Positions 7,580-15,528 of a stretch of 53,592 nt of DNA are shown here, in pieces. How positions within the stretch are numbered: the stretch's first letter is position 1; each line of letters opens with the position of its first letter. The notes under the pieces were generated by a model. The model searched no databases and was not told the DNA's origin. It saw only the letters and a list, made by a program, of their open reading frames with translations. Origin of the DNA: an uncultured Prevotella sp. (GTDB lineage Bacteria > Bacteroidota > Bacteroidia > Bacteroidales > Bacteroidaceae); the NCBI GenBank assembly GCA_900770395.1, contig CAAGKM010000002.1, positions 1 to 53,592 on the forward strand, written 5' to 3'. Made by a program: the position numbers and the translations under genes.

Positions 7580-8827
7580 TTATTCTTGTTTTGTTGTCTC
7601 TACTGTTGATATTGCCTTGCCCTGCATCAGGCGTGTCTCAATCACATCCCCTGCCTTAAGCTCAGAAATGTTGCGCACAGCCTTGCCGTTAAGCGTTGTT
7701 ATGCTGTAACCCTGCCGTAGAATCTTCTCCGGGTTCATTGCCCCGGCACGCTGCGCGAGCATCTCCATGCGGTGACGCTCCCTGACAAACCGCTGCCGGA
7801 TGGCCGACAGCAGCCTCTGCATATACATGTCGAGAGTTGCCGTATGCTTTGTTTTCACCACCGAGAATATCATCGGCACACGCGCCGCAAGCGATTGTAT
7901 GCGCTGCTGCTCCGTGTTGATAATCCCCCATACTATGCTTGCTATTGCATCGCGGCAGGAGTCGATATGGTCGCTCACCTCCTTCAGCCGGCTTATCAGC
8001 AGCGCGGCGGCAGCAGTGGGGGTCTTCACCCTTGTGTGGCTTATCATGTCGAGAATGCACTCGTCGCGGTCGTGGCCGATACCGGTGATTACCGGCAGCG
8101 GGAAGTTTGCCACATTCTCGGCCAGCGGCAGCGAGTCGAAGCCCGACATGTCGCTCGTGGCTCCGCCGCCGCGGATTATCACCACGCAGTCGAAGCTGTC
8201 CACTTCAAGGTTTATCCTGTCGAGCGCGGCTATCACGCTCCGCTCCACGTTCTCGCCCTGCATCGTTGCGGCAAACAGGCGGACGGTGAACTTAAAGCCG
8301 TATTCATTGTCTGCGAGCTGGCGGCAGAAGTCGCCATAGCCTGCGGCGGTGTCGCTGCTTATCACGGCAATGCGCTGGGTGAACAGCGGCAGGGGCAGCT
8401 CCTTATTCAGGTTCCACACTCCCATCTCCTTCAGCTGGCGGATAATCTCAGCACGGCGGCGCGCCATGTCGCCGAGGGTGAACGTAGGGTCGATGTCGGT
8501 TACAATCCACGAGAATCCGTATGCCTCGTGAAACTGCGGATAGACCCTCAGCAGCAGCTTCATGCCCGGACGGACACGCTCCCCTGTGACACGCTCGAAG
8601 TGAGGGCGAATCATCAGCCATGTGCTTGCCCAGCATTTTGCCGAGGCACGGGCTATTGGGGTGTTGCTGTTGTCAGCCTTTTCAATCAGTTCCATATAAC
8701 AGTGTCCGCGGTTCTCTCGCACTTCCGAAAGTTCCGCCATCACCCAGTATTCCTGCGTCAGGGTGTTGCCGATTGCCTGGCGCACGAGCGAGTTCAGGGC
8801 GTGTAGAGTATAGTGTTTGGAAATCAT
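7580..8827 (-). CDS. xseA: Exodeoxyribonuclease VII large subunit
   Basis: This 415-residue catalytic subunit of exonuclease VII is a cytosolic enzyme cutting single-stranded DNA from both ends. The N-terminal OB fold spans about residues 1-110. The central nuclease domain shows AVISSDTAAGYGDF, VVIIRGGGATSDMSGFD and the signature GIGHDRDECILDMISHTRVKTPTAAAALL in separate segments. The C-terminal part is helical and ends in the usual LRQGYSITTLNGK domain. The start codon overlaps the stop of the upstream protease gene (ATGA), and xseB follows 3 bases later, so protease, xseA and xseB form one operon. Confidence 0.96.
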   Translation of the reverse strand: MISKHYTLHALNSLVRQAIGNTLTQEYWVMAELSEVRENRGHCYMELIEKADNSNTPIARASAKCWASTWLMIRPHFERVTGERVRPGMKLLLRVYPQFHEAYGFSWIVTDIDPTFTLGDMARRRAEIIRQLKEMGVWNLNKELPLPLFTQRIAVISSDTAAGYGDFCRQLADNEYGFKFTVRLFAATMQGENVERSVIAALDRINLEVDSFDCVVIIRGGGATSDMSGFDSLPLAENVANFPLPVITGIGHDRDECILDMISHTRVKTPTAAAALLISRLKEVSDHIDSCRDAIASIVWGIINTEQQRIQSLAARVPMIFSVVKTKHTATLDMYMQRLLSAIRQRFVRERHRMEMLAQRAGAMNPEKILRQGYSITTLNGKAVRNISELKAGDVIETRLMQGKAISTVETTKQE

Positions 8828-10350
8828 ATCTGCGGTGTTGATTGAGTTTGCTGATTTGTGGTCTGTTGTACAGTATTCTGTTCCTGTTGTAATGTTTGTT
8901 GGCGTTGCTCCTGTTGCACGGTATTCTGACTTTTCTGCAATTCAAAGCGACCTATCATCAGGGCGCGCCACATATCGGGTATGCCATAGCCCTGCACGTT
9001 GTCGGGGTGCTGGCGGTTGTCGCCCACGCTGCGCACCAGCTCCATTATCTCATGTGCATTCAAATGCGGCAATGCCTGCCACAGGCAAGCCACCAAGCCG
9101 CACAATGTCGGCGAGGCAAACGAAGTGCCCATCTCGCGGATTATGGTGCCGCGAGCCGACAAAGCCGCAGACTCAGCCCCCATAGCCATCACGTCGGGCT
9201 TCACCCTGCCGTCCTGTGTCGGTCCCACCGCACTGAACGGTGCCACGGTGCGCTGGCTTGTCACCGCCCCCACGGTGAGACAGTCGAAGGCATCGGCAGG
9301 AAATGTGAGTTTCTTCCACGCTCTCATTCCGTCGTTGCCGGCACTGTTCACCAGCACAATGCCCTTGCCGGCAAGCATCGACGCAGTGCGTGATATCAGC
9401 GTAGACTTTCCGTCCAACTGCCATCGTTCATGGCTGTCGCAGCCGTCATCGTAAGTGCTGTAGCCAAGACTGCTGTTGATTATATCCACCCCTACGGAGT
9501 CGGCAAACTCGGCAGCCATTGCCCAATAGTCCTCCTCAACTTCCTGCTCCGTCTCCATGTCCTCACAGCGCAGCAGCCAGTACGATGCCTCTGGGGCCGT
9601 GCCCACGAACACTCCGGGACAGTTTGCCGCCATTGTCGACAACACCTTTGTGCCATGCTCCCCGACCACATACACCGATGGCGCGGCAGGATACACGAAG
9701 TCTTTTGCTCCCAATATCCTCGCATTTTGGAAAGTTGGGATTCTGTCCGTATTCAGAAAACCGCCGTCGAGCACAGCAACGGTCATACCCTTTCCCTTAT
9801 ATCCGGCATTGTGCAAACGGCTGCCGTTGTGCATTTCAATCTGTTTTTGTCCCTGTGCATAATACGATGTCTTCACGCTGTCCCACGCATTAAATCTGTC
9901 GTGAACCTTCGGCGGCACCTTTATGGGAACAATCGAGTCGGGGGCTGTCCACACCTTCTTCACCGACCTTACAAACGGCAGCTGTGCCAGCGGCTCTATC
10001 ACCGCGGTGTCTGCCGTCCTCACCAGCACGGTGTTGTTCCAGCGGCTTGTGCCAAGAACCTCGGTTGCCCTTGTCCTCAACTGCTTGAGATACCCCTCGC
10101 AGACTGGCAAATCCGTGCTGTCAACGGGAAGATTCTGTTGCCTTCTGCGCTCCACGCTCTCACGCGACAGAAACCTTTGCGGACGGTCCAAGGAGTAGTC
10201 CGTGCCCTGCTTGTCCTTCAATGCAAAGCGGTAGATATAGCATTTGCCGCCGGGAAACTTCTTCTTCCCCGGTGCTCCCTTGGCACTGGCTGCAACAACA
10301 GCCGTCAATGCCAAAAGCAATGTCAATATGGTGCGATATATCAGATTCAT
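8824..10350 (-). CDS. Secreted subtilisin-like serine protease (S8 family)
   Basis: This 508-residue protein has an N-terminal signal peptide (about residues 1-23) and a prodomain-like region. The S8 catalytic domain carries Asp195 in VAVLDGGF, His232 in GEHGTKV, the oxyanion Asn339 in SAGNDG and Ser410 in GTSFASP. It acts outside the cytoplasm, on an unknown substrate. After the catalytic domain comes a low-complexity tail of about 37 residues rich in Gln, Thr and Asn, in which QNTVQQ occurs twice; there is no recognisable sorting domain. I start at the ATG at 10350 because the TTG at 10353 is unlikely. It is the first gene of an operon with xseA and xseB, an unexpected pairing. Confidence 0.92.
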   Translation of the reverse strand: MNLIYRTILTLLLALTAVVAASAKGAPGKKKFPGGKCYIYRFALKDKQGTDYSLDRPQRFLSRESVERRRQQNLPVDSTDLPVCEGYLKQLRTRATEVLGTSRWNNTVLVRTADTAVIEPLAQLPFVRSVKKVWTAPDSIVPIKVPPKVHDRFNAWDSVKTSYYAQGQKQIEMHNGSRLHNAGYKGKGMTVAVLDGGFLNTDRIPTFQNARILGAKDFVYPAAPSVYVVGEHGTKVLSTMAANCPGVFVGTAPEASYWLLRCEDMETEQEVEEDYWAMAAEFADSVGVDIINSSLGYSTYDDGCDSHERWQLDGKSTLISRTASMLAGKGIVLVNSAGNDGMRAWKKLTFPADAFDCLTVGAVTSQRTVAPFSAVGPTQDGRVKPDVMAMGAESAALSARGTIIREMGTSFASPTLCGLVACLWQALPHLNAHEIMELVRSVGDNRQHPDNVQGYGIPDMWRALMIGRFELQKSQNTVQQEQRQQTLQQEQNTVQQTTNQQTQSTPQI

Positions 10351-10375
10351 CAAGCCCGATTAGGAGTGTGGCGTG

Positions 10376-10407
10376 CAAAAGTACAACTTTTATTTCATAT
10401 CACCAAA
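10376..10407 (-). promoter_or_regulatory. Promoter of the protease-xseA-xseB operon
   Basis: On the reverse strand TTTG (10404-10407) is followed by 20 bases and TACTTTTG (10376-10383). Transcription would start near 10369, about 20 bases ahead of the protease start codon. Confidence 0.8.
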
Positions 10408-10467
10408 CAAATAAAGGAAATTAAATAAGTAAAGTGGTGCTTATATTCCAATTTTATTGTCAAAAGC

Positions 10468-10498
10468 TTGGGATTATGAAATAAAAAGCTTACCTTTG
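10468..10498 (+). promoter_or_regulatory. Promoter of the AAA-like/PD-(D/E)XK gene
   Basis: TTG (10468-10470), 20 bases, then TACCTTTG (10491-10498) is a good match to the Bacteroidota promoter. The start codon of the gene follows 20 bases after the -7 box. Confidence 0.8.
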
Positions 10499-10517
10499 CA
10501 GACAAATCGCAACTATT

Positions 10518-12245
10518 ATGGAACAAATAAGACAGATACCCTACGGAGTGGCAGACTTTGAGTCGGTGATAAACCGCGGATTATATTATGTTGACAAAAC
10601 CATGTTCCTGCCAGAACTGGAAAGACAGCCCGACACTCAGATATTCATCCGTCCGCGCCGTTTCGGCAAGAGTCTTTTTATCAACATGATGAAGGCTTAC
10701 TATGACAAGGCTAACGCCGGCAGGTTCGACAAATTGTTCGGCAACCTGTGGATTGGCAAGCACCCCACGCCGCTGCGCAACAGGTATCAGGTGATGTATT
10801 TCGACTATTCAAGGGCCGGAGGAAGCTACGAGAAGCTGGAGGAATATTTCAACGACTACAGCTGCGGACGTATCGACACCTTTATTGAGCGCTATCGTGA
10901 CGACTATCCACAGACTACGGTGGAAAAGGTGCTGCGGTCGGATTCGGCACGCACAAAGCTCAACCATATCAATGATGCAGCCCAGGAGCTCGGTCTGCCG
11001 TTGTATCTGATTATCGACGAATACGACAACTTCACAAATATTGTTCTCAACGAGCAGGGCGAGGCGGTGTATCATGCCATTACCCACGCCAGCGGTTTCT
11101 ACCGCGACTTTTTCAAACTGTTTAAGGGTATGTTCGAGCGCATCTTCCTTACAGGCGTAAGCCCTGTGACACTCGACGACCTCACAAGCGGATTCAACAT
11201 CGGCTGGAACCTCTCCACCCATCCTGCCCTCGACAAGATGCTGGGCTTCTCCACGGAGGATGTCACCGAGATGTTCAAGTATTACAAGAGCGTGGGAATG
11301 CTGCCTGCCGACAGCGACATCAACGCGATGATTGAGGAGATGAAGCCGTGGTATGACAACTATTGCTTTGCCAAACAATGTTTAAAGGATGCCAACAGGG
11401 TGTTCAACTGCGACATGGTGCTGTATTATCTCCGCAACTATGTCAGCTACGGTTGCGGACCAGAAAACATGCTCGACCCTAACACGAAAACAGACTATTC
11501 AAAGCTGAAAAAGCTGATACAGCTCGACCGCCTCGACGGCGACCGCAAGGGAGTGCTTGCCGACATTGTTGCCAACGGGCAGATTACCGTACCGCTGTAT
11601 GAGTCATTCTCAGCTATGGACATGACCCGTCCCGACTATTTTTCCAGCCTGCTGTTCTATTACGGCATGCTGACAATCAAGGGCACAAGGGGCGACAAGG
11701 TGGTTTTAGGCATTCCAAACAACAACGTCCGCAAGCAATACTATCAGTATGTGCTCGACAATATCAGAGACTACAGTCGTGTGTCTATGCTCAAGCTTAC
11801 CGATTATTTCTATTCCATGGCATACGACGGCAAGTGGGAGGAGACCTTGCAGTATATGGCAGACTGCTACAAGAACATGTCGTCGGTGCGCGACAGCATT
11901 GAGGGTGAGCGCAACATACAGGGATTTTTCCTTGCCTATTTCAGTCTGAACGACTATTACTACACGGCTCCAGAGCTTGAGCTGCAGCACGGCTATTGCG
12001 ACTTCTTCCTGCTGCCGAACCTCACGCACTATAAGTCCAGTCACTGCTATATCATCGAAATGAAGTATCTGCCCAAGAGCGACTATGCCGGAAAGGCGGA
12101 GCAGCAGTGGCATGAGGCTGTGGAGCAAATCAACCGGTATGCCGTTGCCCCAAGGGTGGAGGCTCTGCGTCAGGGCACCTGCCTGCACAAGATTGTGATG
12201 CAGTTTGCAGGCTGGGAGCTGATGAGAATGGAGGAGATATTATGA
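10518..12245 (+). CDS. AAA-ATPase-like protein with C-terminal PD-(D/E)XK nuclease domain
   Basis: This 575-residue protein belongs to a family greatly expanded in Bacteroidota (AAA-ATPase_like plus PDDEXK_9 domains). The N-terminus has the family-specific YVDKT, a degenerate P-loop FIRPRRFGKS at about 43-52 and a Walker B-like YLIIDEYDNF near residue 165. The C-terminus carries the nuclease core, Asp in GYCDFFL followed by the E-x-K of IIEMKY. The biological role of the family is unknown; mobile-element, defence and regulatory roles have all been proposed. It has its own promoter and is monocistronic. A distant paralogue lies at 37538-39100. Confidence 0.88.
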   Translation: MEQIRQIPYGVADFESVINRGLYYVDKTMFLPELERQPDTQIFIRPRRFGKSLFINMMKAYYDKANAGRFDKLFGNLWIGKHPTPLRNRYQVMYFDYSRAGGSYEKLEEYFNDYSCGRIDTFIERYRDDYPQTTVEKVLRSDSARTKLNHINDAAQELGLPLYLIIDEYDNFTNIVLNEQGEAVYHAITHASGFYRDFFKLFKGMFERIFLTGVSPVTLDDLTSGFNIGWNLSTHPALDKMLGFSTEDVTEMFKYYKSVGMLPADSDINAMIEEMKPWYDNYCFAKQCLKDANRVFNCDMVLYYLRNYVSYGCGPENMLDPNTKTDYSKLKKLIQLDRLDGDRKGVLADIVANGQITVPLYESFSAMDMTRPDYFSSLLFYYGMLTIKGTRGDKVVLGIPNNNVRKQYYQYVLDNIRDYSRVSMLKLTDYFYSMAYDGKWEETLQYMADCYKNMSSVRDSIEGERNIQGFFLAYFSLNDYYYTAPELELQHGYCDFFLLPNLTHYKSSHCYIIEMKYLPKSDYAGKAEQQWHEAVEQINRYAVAPRVEALRQGTCLHKIVMQFAGWELMRMEEIL

Positions 12246-12292
12246 ATATCGCGATTTATTTCAACATAACGGACAAAAAACAGGCGAAATGC

Positions 12293-12323
12293 TTGGTTGT
12301 TTGACATAAAAAGCGTAACATTG
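12293..12323 (+). promoter_or_regulatory. Promoter of the peptide-fimbrillin-like operon
   Basis: TTG (12293-12295), 20 bases, then TAACATTG (12316-12323) differs by one base from the -7 consensus TAnnTTTG. It would give a leader of about 265 bases before the 47-residue peptide gene. Confidence 0.6.
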
Positions 12324-12377
12324 CACCGCAACTCTTTTAAAAAACAACTTTAAGACATAAGACTAAGATTAAAGACA

Positions 12378-12455
12378 ATGAGCACTACCCTTTCATCATA
12401 CAAGGAGCTTATCCCGGCAGACCGTCACGGCGCTAACGGGGGGGTAGTACGTTAG
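12378..12455 (+). CDS. Possible 25-residue leader ORF with a G7 tract
   Basis: An ATG-started ORF encodes a 25-residue peptide starting MSTTLSSYKELIPADRHG. It lies inside the leader transcript, 54 bases after the -7 box. It contains a run of seven G (12438-12444). With one extra G the frame would stay open to 12574, close to the next start codon, adding about 40 codons. There is no run of one amino acid that would suggest classical attenuation. It may be translated, or may simply be part of a structured leader; I do not recognise it. Confidence 0.35.
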   Translation: MSTTLSSYKELIPADRHGANGGVVR

Positions 12456-12481
12456 TCTCAGTTTTTAAGCCACAGCACAGG

Positions 12482-12522
12482 AAGCCTTCCGCAGGTGTCA
12501 CCACGACATCGGCGGAAGGCTT
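12482..12522 (+). promoter_or_regulatory. Leader hairpin before the Gly-Gly peptide gene
   Basis: An 11-bp perfect stem (12482-12492 with 12512-12522) with a 19-base loop lies between the small leader ORF and the peptide gene. The stem is G/C-rich and followed by TTCCG without a T run, so it is more likely a regulatory or stabilising structure than a strong terminator. Confidence 0.6.
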
Positions 12523-12593
12523 TCCGCGTATTGCCGCCTGCACAGGCAAAGACCCGCAAATCCTAAATTATTAATTAAAACATAAAAACAACT

Positions 12594-12737
12594 ATGACAG
12601 AGAACAAGAGACGAAAGCCATACGTGAAGCCAAGTATGGAAGTGATTAAGGTAGAGACCACGAGCATCCTCGCCGTAAGCGGCGGCGACTGGAGAAAAGG
12701 AGATACTGAAGACTTAGATTGGGATTCAGAGTATTAA
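12594..12737 (+). CDS. Small peptide (47 residues) with Gly-Gly motif
   Basis: The ORF starts MTENKRRKPYVKPSMEV and continues through SILAVSGG to an acidic tail of 16 residues (DWRKGDTEDLDWDSEY). The basic N-terminal half, the hydrophobic-Ala-x-Ser-Gly-Gly junction and the short acidic remainder resemble a double-glycine leader peptide and its cargo. As far as I recall, short proteins of this kind with Lys-Pro and LLAxSG-like motifs are common near surface lipoprotein genes in Bacteroidales, but their function is unknown to me. The stop codon is 10 bases before the start of the fimbrillin-like lipoprotein, so the two are almost certainly co-transcribed. No maturation enzyme or C39 peptidase transporter lies in the window. 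Confidence 0.72.
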   Translation: MTENKRRKPYVKPSMEVIKVETTSILAVSGGDWRKGDTEDLDWDSEY

Positions 12738-12747
12738 CAATATAACA

Positions 12748-14571
12748 ATGACGAAGATGAAGACAAAGACATTATTCTATATGGCTCTCACGGCAATGAT
12801 GATGACTCTCGCCGCCTGCTCGCAGGACGATGAGCTGATGGATGCCGCACCCGAGGCAACACCAATAGAGTTTGAAATCACCGACGGCGGCTTTGCCGAT
12901 GTGCAAACACGTGCAGTGGAAGACGGATACAAGAAGAAGTTCACCAATGGTGACGCATGCGGACTGTATATAATGAACGGCAGCACCCTTAAAGCCACAA
13001 ACGTGAAGCTCACAGCAAGCGATGAGAACAGCGAGAACGGCGAGTTGACATGGAAGACAGAGAATGGCACGGAAATCAATGCAGCTGATGGCGACAAATA
13101 CTTCCTCTACTATCCCTATAAATCAACAACGGATATGGATGGTAAAGTCACCACGTCTGCCGCAGACAGCGATGAAGACTTTTTTGACCCCCTCATTAAA
13201 GGTTGGGTGGTGGCGCAGAATCAAAATAATTATGATTACGTGTACACGATGCACGACCTGATGACCGCCAAGGGCACCGTCACCGATGATGGCGGCACAC
13301 TGAGGCTCTCATTCAAGCTGGGCCACCGCATGGCGCTCGCCGAGATTGTGGCGCCTGTGGAGGTGGAGTTCACCAACAGCTCCGGCTACTGCACGCCATA
13401 CAAGACGGAAGACTGGAAATACCGCCTCATAGTAAATCCCACTACAGCGGAGAACGATGGCGGCATACAAATCCAGGGCAAGATAGGCAGCAAGACATTC
13501 ACCATCAGCTCAGCGAAACTCGGGGAGCTCAAAAGAGGACAATACAAGACGTTCAAGGTGGGCTCGTCATACTATGTGGACAACGATGGAGTGTACCACG
13601 TCTACGACGACAATGGACTGAGGGCGTGGGCAGCGGCGGTAAAAAACAAAGGCACCATAAGCTGCACGCTTGAGGCTGACATCACCATGCCTGCCCCCAC
13701 TGAGACAGACGGGAGCAACTGGGAACCGGCAGGGAATTCCAATTCATCTATATTCGCTGGCACATTCGACGGCAACGGTCACACCATCAGCGGACTTGTA
13801 ATCAACAAGCCTAAATATACAAACATTGGCTTTATCAAAGAGTTACGAGGAACCGTGAAGAACCTGACGCTGAATGATGCCAGGATAACAGGGGCTTCTA
13901 GCATAGGGACAGTGGCTGGCACCGTGAAAGGAAGCGGAACTATAGAGAACTGCCATGTGACGGGAACGTCCACGATAACAGGAAATGATACAGGGTATGG
14001 TAGTTCTTATGTCGGGGGTATTACCAGCTATATGGTTGAATATAACGGTAATATCCCGACAATCACAGCCTGCCATGTGTCGGATGGCTGCACCGTGACA
14101 GGAACACAAGGAGTTGGAGGAATTGTCGGAATTTCTTTTCAAGGAGCCGTTAAGGCATGCTATGCCCTGTGCTCATTGAATGGCAGCAGTAATTTAGGAG
14201 GAATATGTGGGGAGGTGACGGGAAATGGCATGTCCTTTACCGCCTGCTATTCAAAATGCAAATTTACGGACAATGCGGCAACCTCTGCAGGCGGCATCTT
14301 AGGAGGAAGCGCTAATCAGAGTGATTCACCCAATTTCTCCGCCTGCTTTTGGAATGGCACTAATGTATCGAAGGGCGTGGGCTATGCGGACAGCGACCCC
14401 ACAGGCATCACGCAGGGAATGGAATGGGAATTAGCCGCAGCGGAATTAGCCGCAACGACAATGAATGCTGTGCTTGGCTCAAACTTTGGATACCAGTATG
14501 AGGTCAATGGCGATTCCCAAACAGAGCCGCTCATTCTCGTGAAGAAAACAGTAAAAACGACCCACGAGTGA
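12748..14571 (+). CDS. Fimbrillin-type surface lipoprotein with GLUG-like repeats
   Basis: This 607-residue lipoprotein has a signal peptide with lipobox LAAC (Cys24), followed by SQDDE, which matches the acidic surface-export signal of Bacteroidota lipoproteins. The N-terminal half (about 30-290) resembles fimbrillin/Mfa-like proteins, with the conserved VQTRA segment and a YYPY strand. From about 337 it has GTFDGNGHTISGL and then repeated GLUG-like units (VGGITSY, VGGIVGI, LGGICGE, AGGILGG). It probably sits on the outer surface as an adhesin or fimbrial component; this is inference from the domains. Its last codons and stop lie in the first unit of a 24-bp tandem repeat. It is preceded by the Gly-Gly peptide gene. 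Confidence 0.82.
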   Translation: MTKMKTKTLFYMALTAMMMTLAACSQDDELMDAAPEATPIEFEITDGGFADVQTRAVEDGYKKKFTNGDACGLYIMNGSTLKATNVKLTASDENSENGELTWKTENGTEINAADGDKYFLYYPYKSTTDMDGKVTTSAADSDEDFFDPLIKGWVVAQNQNNYDYVYTMHDLMTAKGTVTDDGGTLRLSFKLGHRMALAEIVAPVEVEFTNSSGYCTPYKTEDWKYRLIVNPTTAENDGGIQIQGKIGSKTFTISSAKLGELKRGQYKTFKVGSSYYVDNDGVYHVYDDNGLRAWAAAVKNKGTISCTLEADITMPAPTETDGSNWEPAGNSNSSIFAGTFDGNGHTISGLVINKPKYTNIGFIKELRGTVKNLTLNDARITGASSIGTVAGTVKGSGTIENCHVTGTSTITGNDTGYGSSYVGGITSYMVEYNGNIPTITACHVSDGCTVTGTQGVGGIVGISFQGAVKACYALCSLNGSSNLGGICGEVTGNGMSFTACYSKCKFTDNAATSAGGILGGSANQSDSPNFSACFWNGTNVSKGVGYADSDPTGITQGMEWELAAAELAATTMNAVLGSNFGYQYEVNGDSQTEPLILVKKTVKTTHE

Positions 14572-14656
14572 CCCTCTTAAACGACCCATGAATGACCCTC
14601 TCAGGTGACCCATGAATGACCCGTTGAGGCGACCCATTCGTGGGTCGCTGGAGAGG
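14557..14656. repeat. 24-bp tandem repeat ending in a UUCG hairpin
   Basis: Three consecutive 24-bp units start at 14557, 14581 and 14605, each beginning RYGACCCAYGARTGACC. A fourth, altered unit starts at 14629 and folds into a perfect 8-bp stem with a TTCG loop (14629-14648). An outer CCCTCTC/GAGAGGG pairing is also possible. The first unit encodes the end and stop codon of the preceding lipoprotein, and every complete unit keeps an in-frame TGA. The array may act as the transcription terminator or an mRNA 3' stabiliser. Confidence 0.88.
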
Positions 14657-14709
14657 GTAAAAGCAGAGTGAATAATCACAATAATACTAATTTTTAAACT
14701 TAAACAACA

Positions 14710-15186
14710 ATGATTGACTTTGAAATTAAATCAAAGGTGCAGCCATTAGGCAAACGCAAGGGGCAGACCGTTTACTACGCACAGCCCAAGACAAACCAGA
14801 AGATGACAAACAAGGCTGTGGTGGACCACATAGTGAGAGAGACCTCGCTGAGTGCCGGCGACGTGAGCAACGCCCTGATTAGCCTGAGCAACGTGGTGTG
14901 CGAGGCTCTGAAGCTGGGCATGAGCGTAGACCTTGCCGACCTCGGCTCGCTGCGCCTAAGCGTGACATCGAAGATGATGGACACGCCCGAGGAGGTGACC
15001 GTGAAGGATGCGCTCAACGTGCCGAAGATAGTGTTCAACCCCAAGCAGGCTATGCGCGACGCCGCCAACTCGGTGGAGCTGAGCATCGACCACAGCCGCG
15101 TGACTCCTGCCGGCAGCAAGCCCGCAACGCCCGACTCCGGCACTGACCCGGGCACGGGAGGAGGCGACGAGAACGAGGAGTGGTAA
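14710..15186 (+). CDS. HU-like DNA-binding protein (HU-HIG type)
   Basis: This 158-residue protein resembles the long HU-family proteins of Bacteroidota. The N-terminal strand MIDFEIKSKVQPLGKRKG is followed by an HU-like helical part (NKAVVDHIVRETSLSAGDV) and the LGSLRLSV strand of HU proteins. The last 25 residues are a disordered tail rich in Pro, Gly and acidic residues. It probably binds DNA and organises the nucleoid locally; no target can be inferred. It lies 139 bases after the lipoprotein gene, past the tandem repeat, and is followed by an inverted repeat of the CACGGATTACACGGA family. Confidence 0.85.
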   Translation: MIDFEIKSKVQPLGKRKGQTVYYAQPKTNQKMTNKAVVDHIVRETSLSAGDVSNALISLSNVVCEALKLGMSVDLADLGSLRLSVTSKMMDTPEEVTVKDALNVPKIVFNPKQAMRDAANSVELSIDHSRVTPAGSKPATPDSGTDPGTGGGDENEEW

Positions 15187-15205
15187 CCACCTCTCTGATT
15201 GCTTT

Positions 15206-15296
15206 TTAGGCACGGATTACACGGATTTCACAGATTTTTTCCTTCACCAATCTGTGTGTTCCGTGTAATCCGTGCCTAATTTATGTCATTATGATT
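15206..15296. repeat. Inverted repeat, CACGGATTACACGGA family, copy 1
   Basis: A 20-bp perfect inverted repeat (15206-15225 with 15260-15279) has additional inner pairing around CACAGAT/ATCTGTG. It is followed by a flank (ATTTATGTCATTATGATT) that is identical in the second copy at 18904-18990. It lies 20 bases after the HU-like gene and probably serves as its terminator. Confidence 0.92.
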
Positions 15297-15326
15297 ACTT
15301 GGATTCATTTATGCCCCTACCCCTTT

Positions 15327-15464
15327 CGGCATAAAAAATATTAAAAACAGACATTGCAAAATTATTCTTCATTGATTTCATCGATTTTTCAATTCTTCAT
15401 TCTTCATTCTTTTTCGTAACTTTCCATAAGTTACGCTGCATCTCGGCATAAAAAATATTAAAAA
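15327..15464. repeat. Two copies of an A/T-rich promoter-upstream element
   Basis: The 21-base sequence CGGCATAAAAAATATTAAAAA occurs at 15327-15347 and again at 15444-15464, the second about 13 bases before the -33 box of the MATE gene. Related copies lie upstream of the aldolase gene (3663-3684, reversed) and of the beta-helix gene (49391-49410). The region also holds ATTCTTC repeats (15389-15412) and no ORF. Confidence 0.8.
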
Positions 15465-15476
15465 TACTTTTTATAT

Positions 15477-15507
15477 TTTGTTATGCTCTCGATTTGCAGT
15501 AACTTTG
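15477..15507 (+). promoter_or_regulatory. Promoter of the MATE gene
   Basis: TTTG (15477-15480), 19 bases, then TAACTTTG (15500-15507). The start codon follows 21 bases later with a GGAG just before it. Confidence 0.82.
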
Positions 15508-15528
15508 CAGCCGATTTAAGTATCGGAG

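Noticed and set aside
7772..8806. 344-codon forward ORF opposite xseA
   Set aside because: It is a shadow frame: xseA carries all family motifs on the other strand, and the forward frame has an atypical His/Arg/Gln-rich composition.
9430..10428. 332-codon forward ORF opposite the protease
   Set aside because: It is antisense to the S8 protease with an intact catalytic triad, and its end overlaps the protease promoter.
12378..12455. Amino-acid attenuator leader peptide
   Set aside because: The peptide has no run of a single amino acid, and the downstream genes are not biosynthetic.
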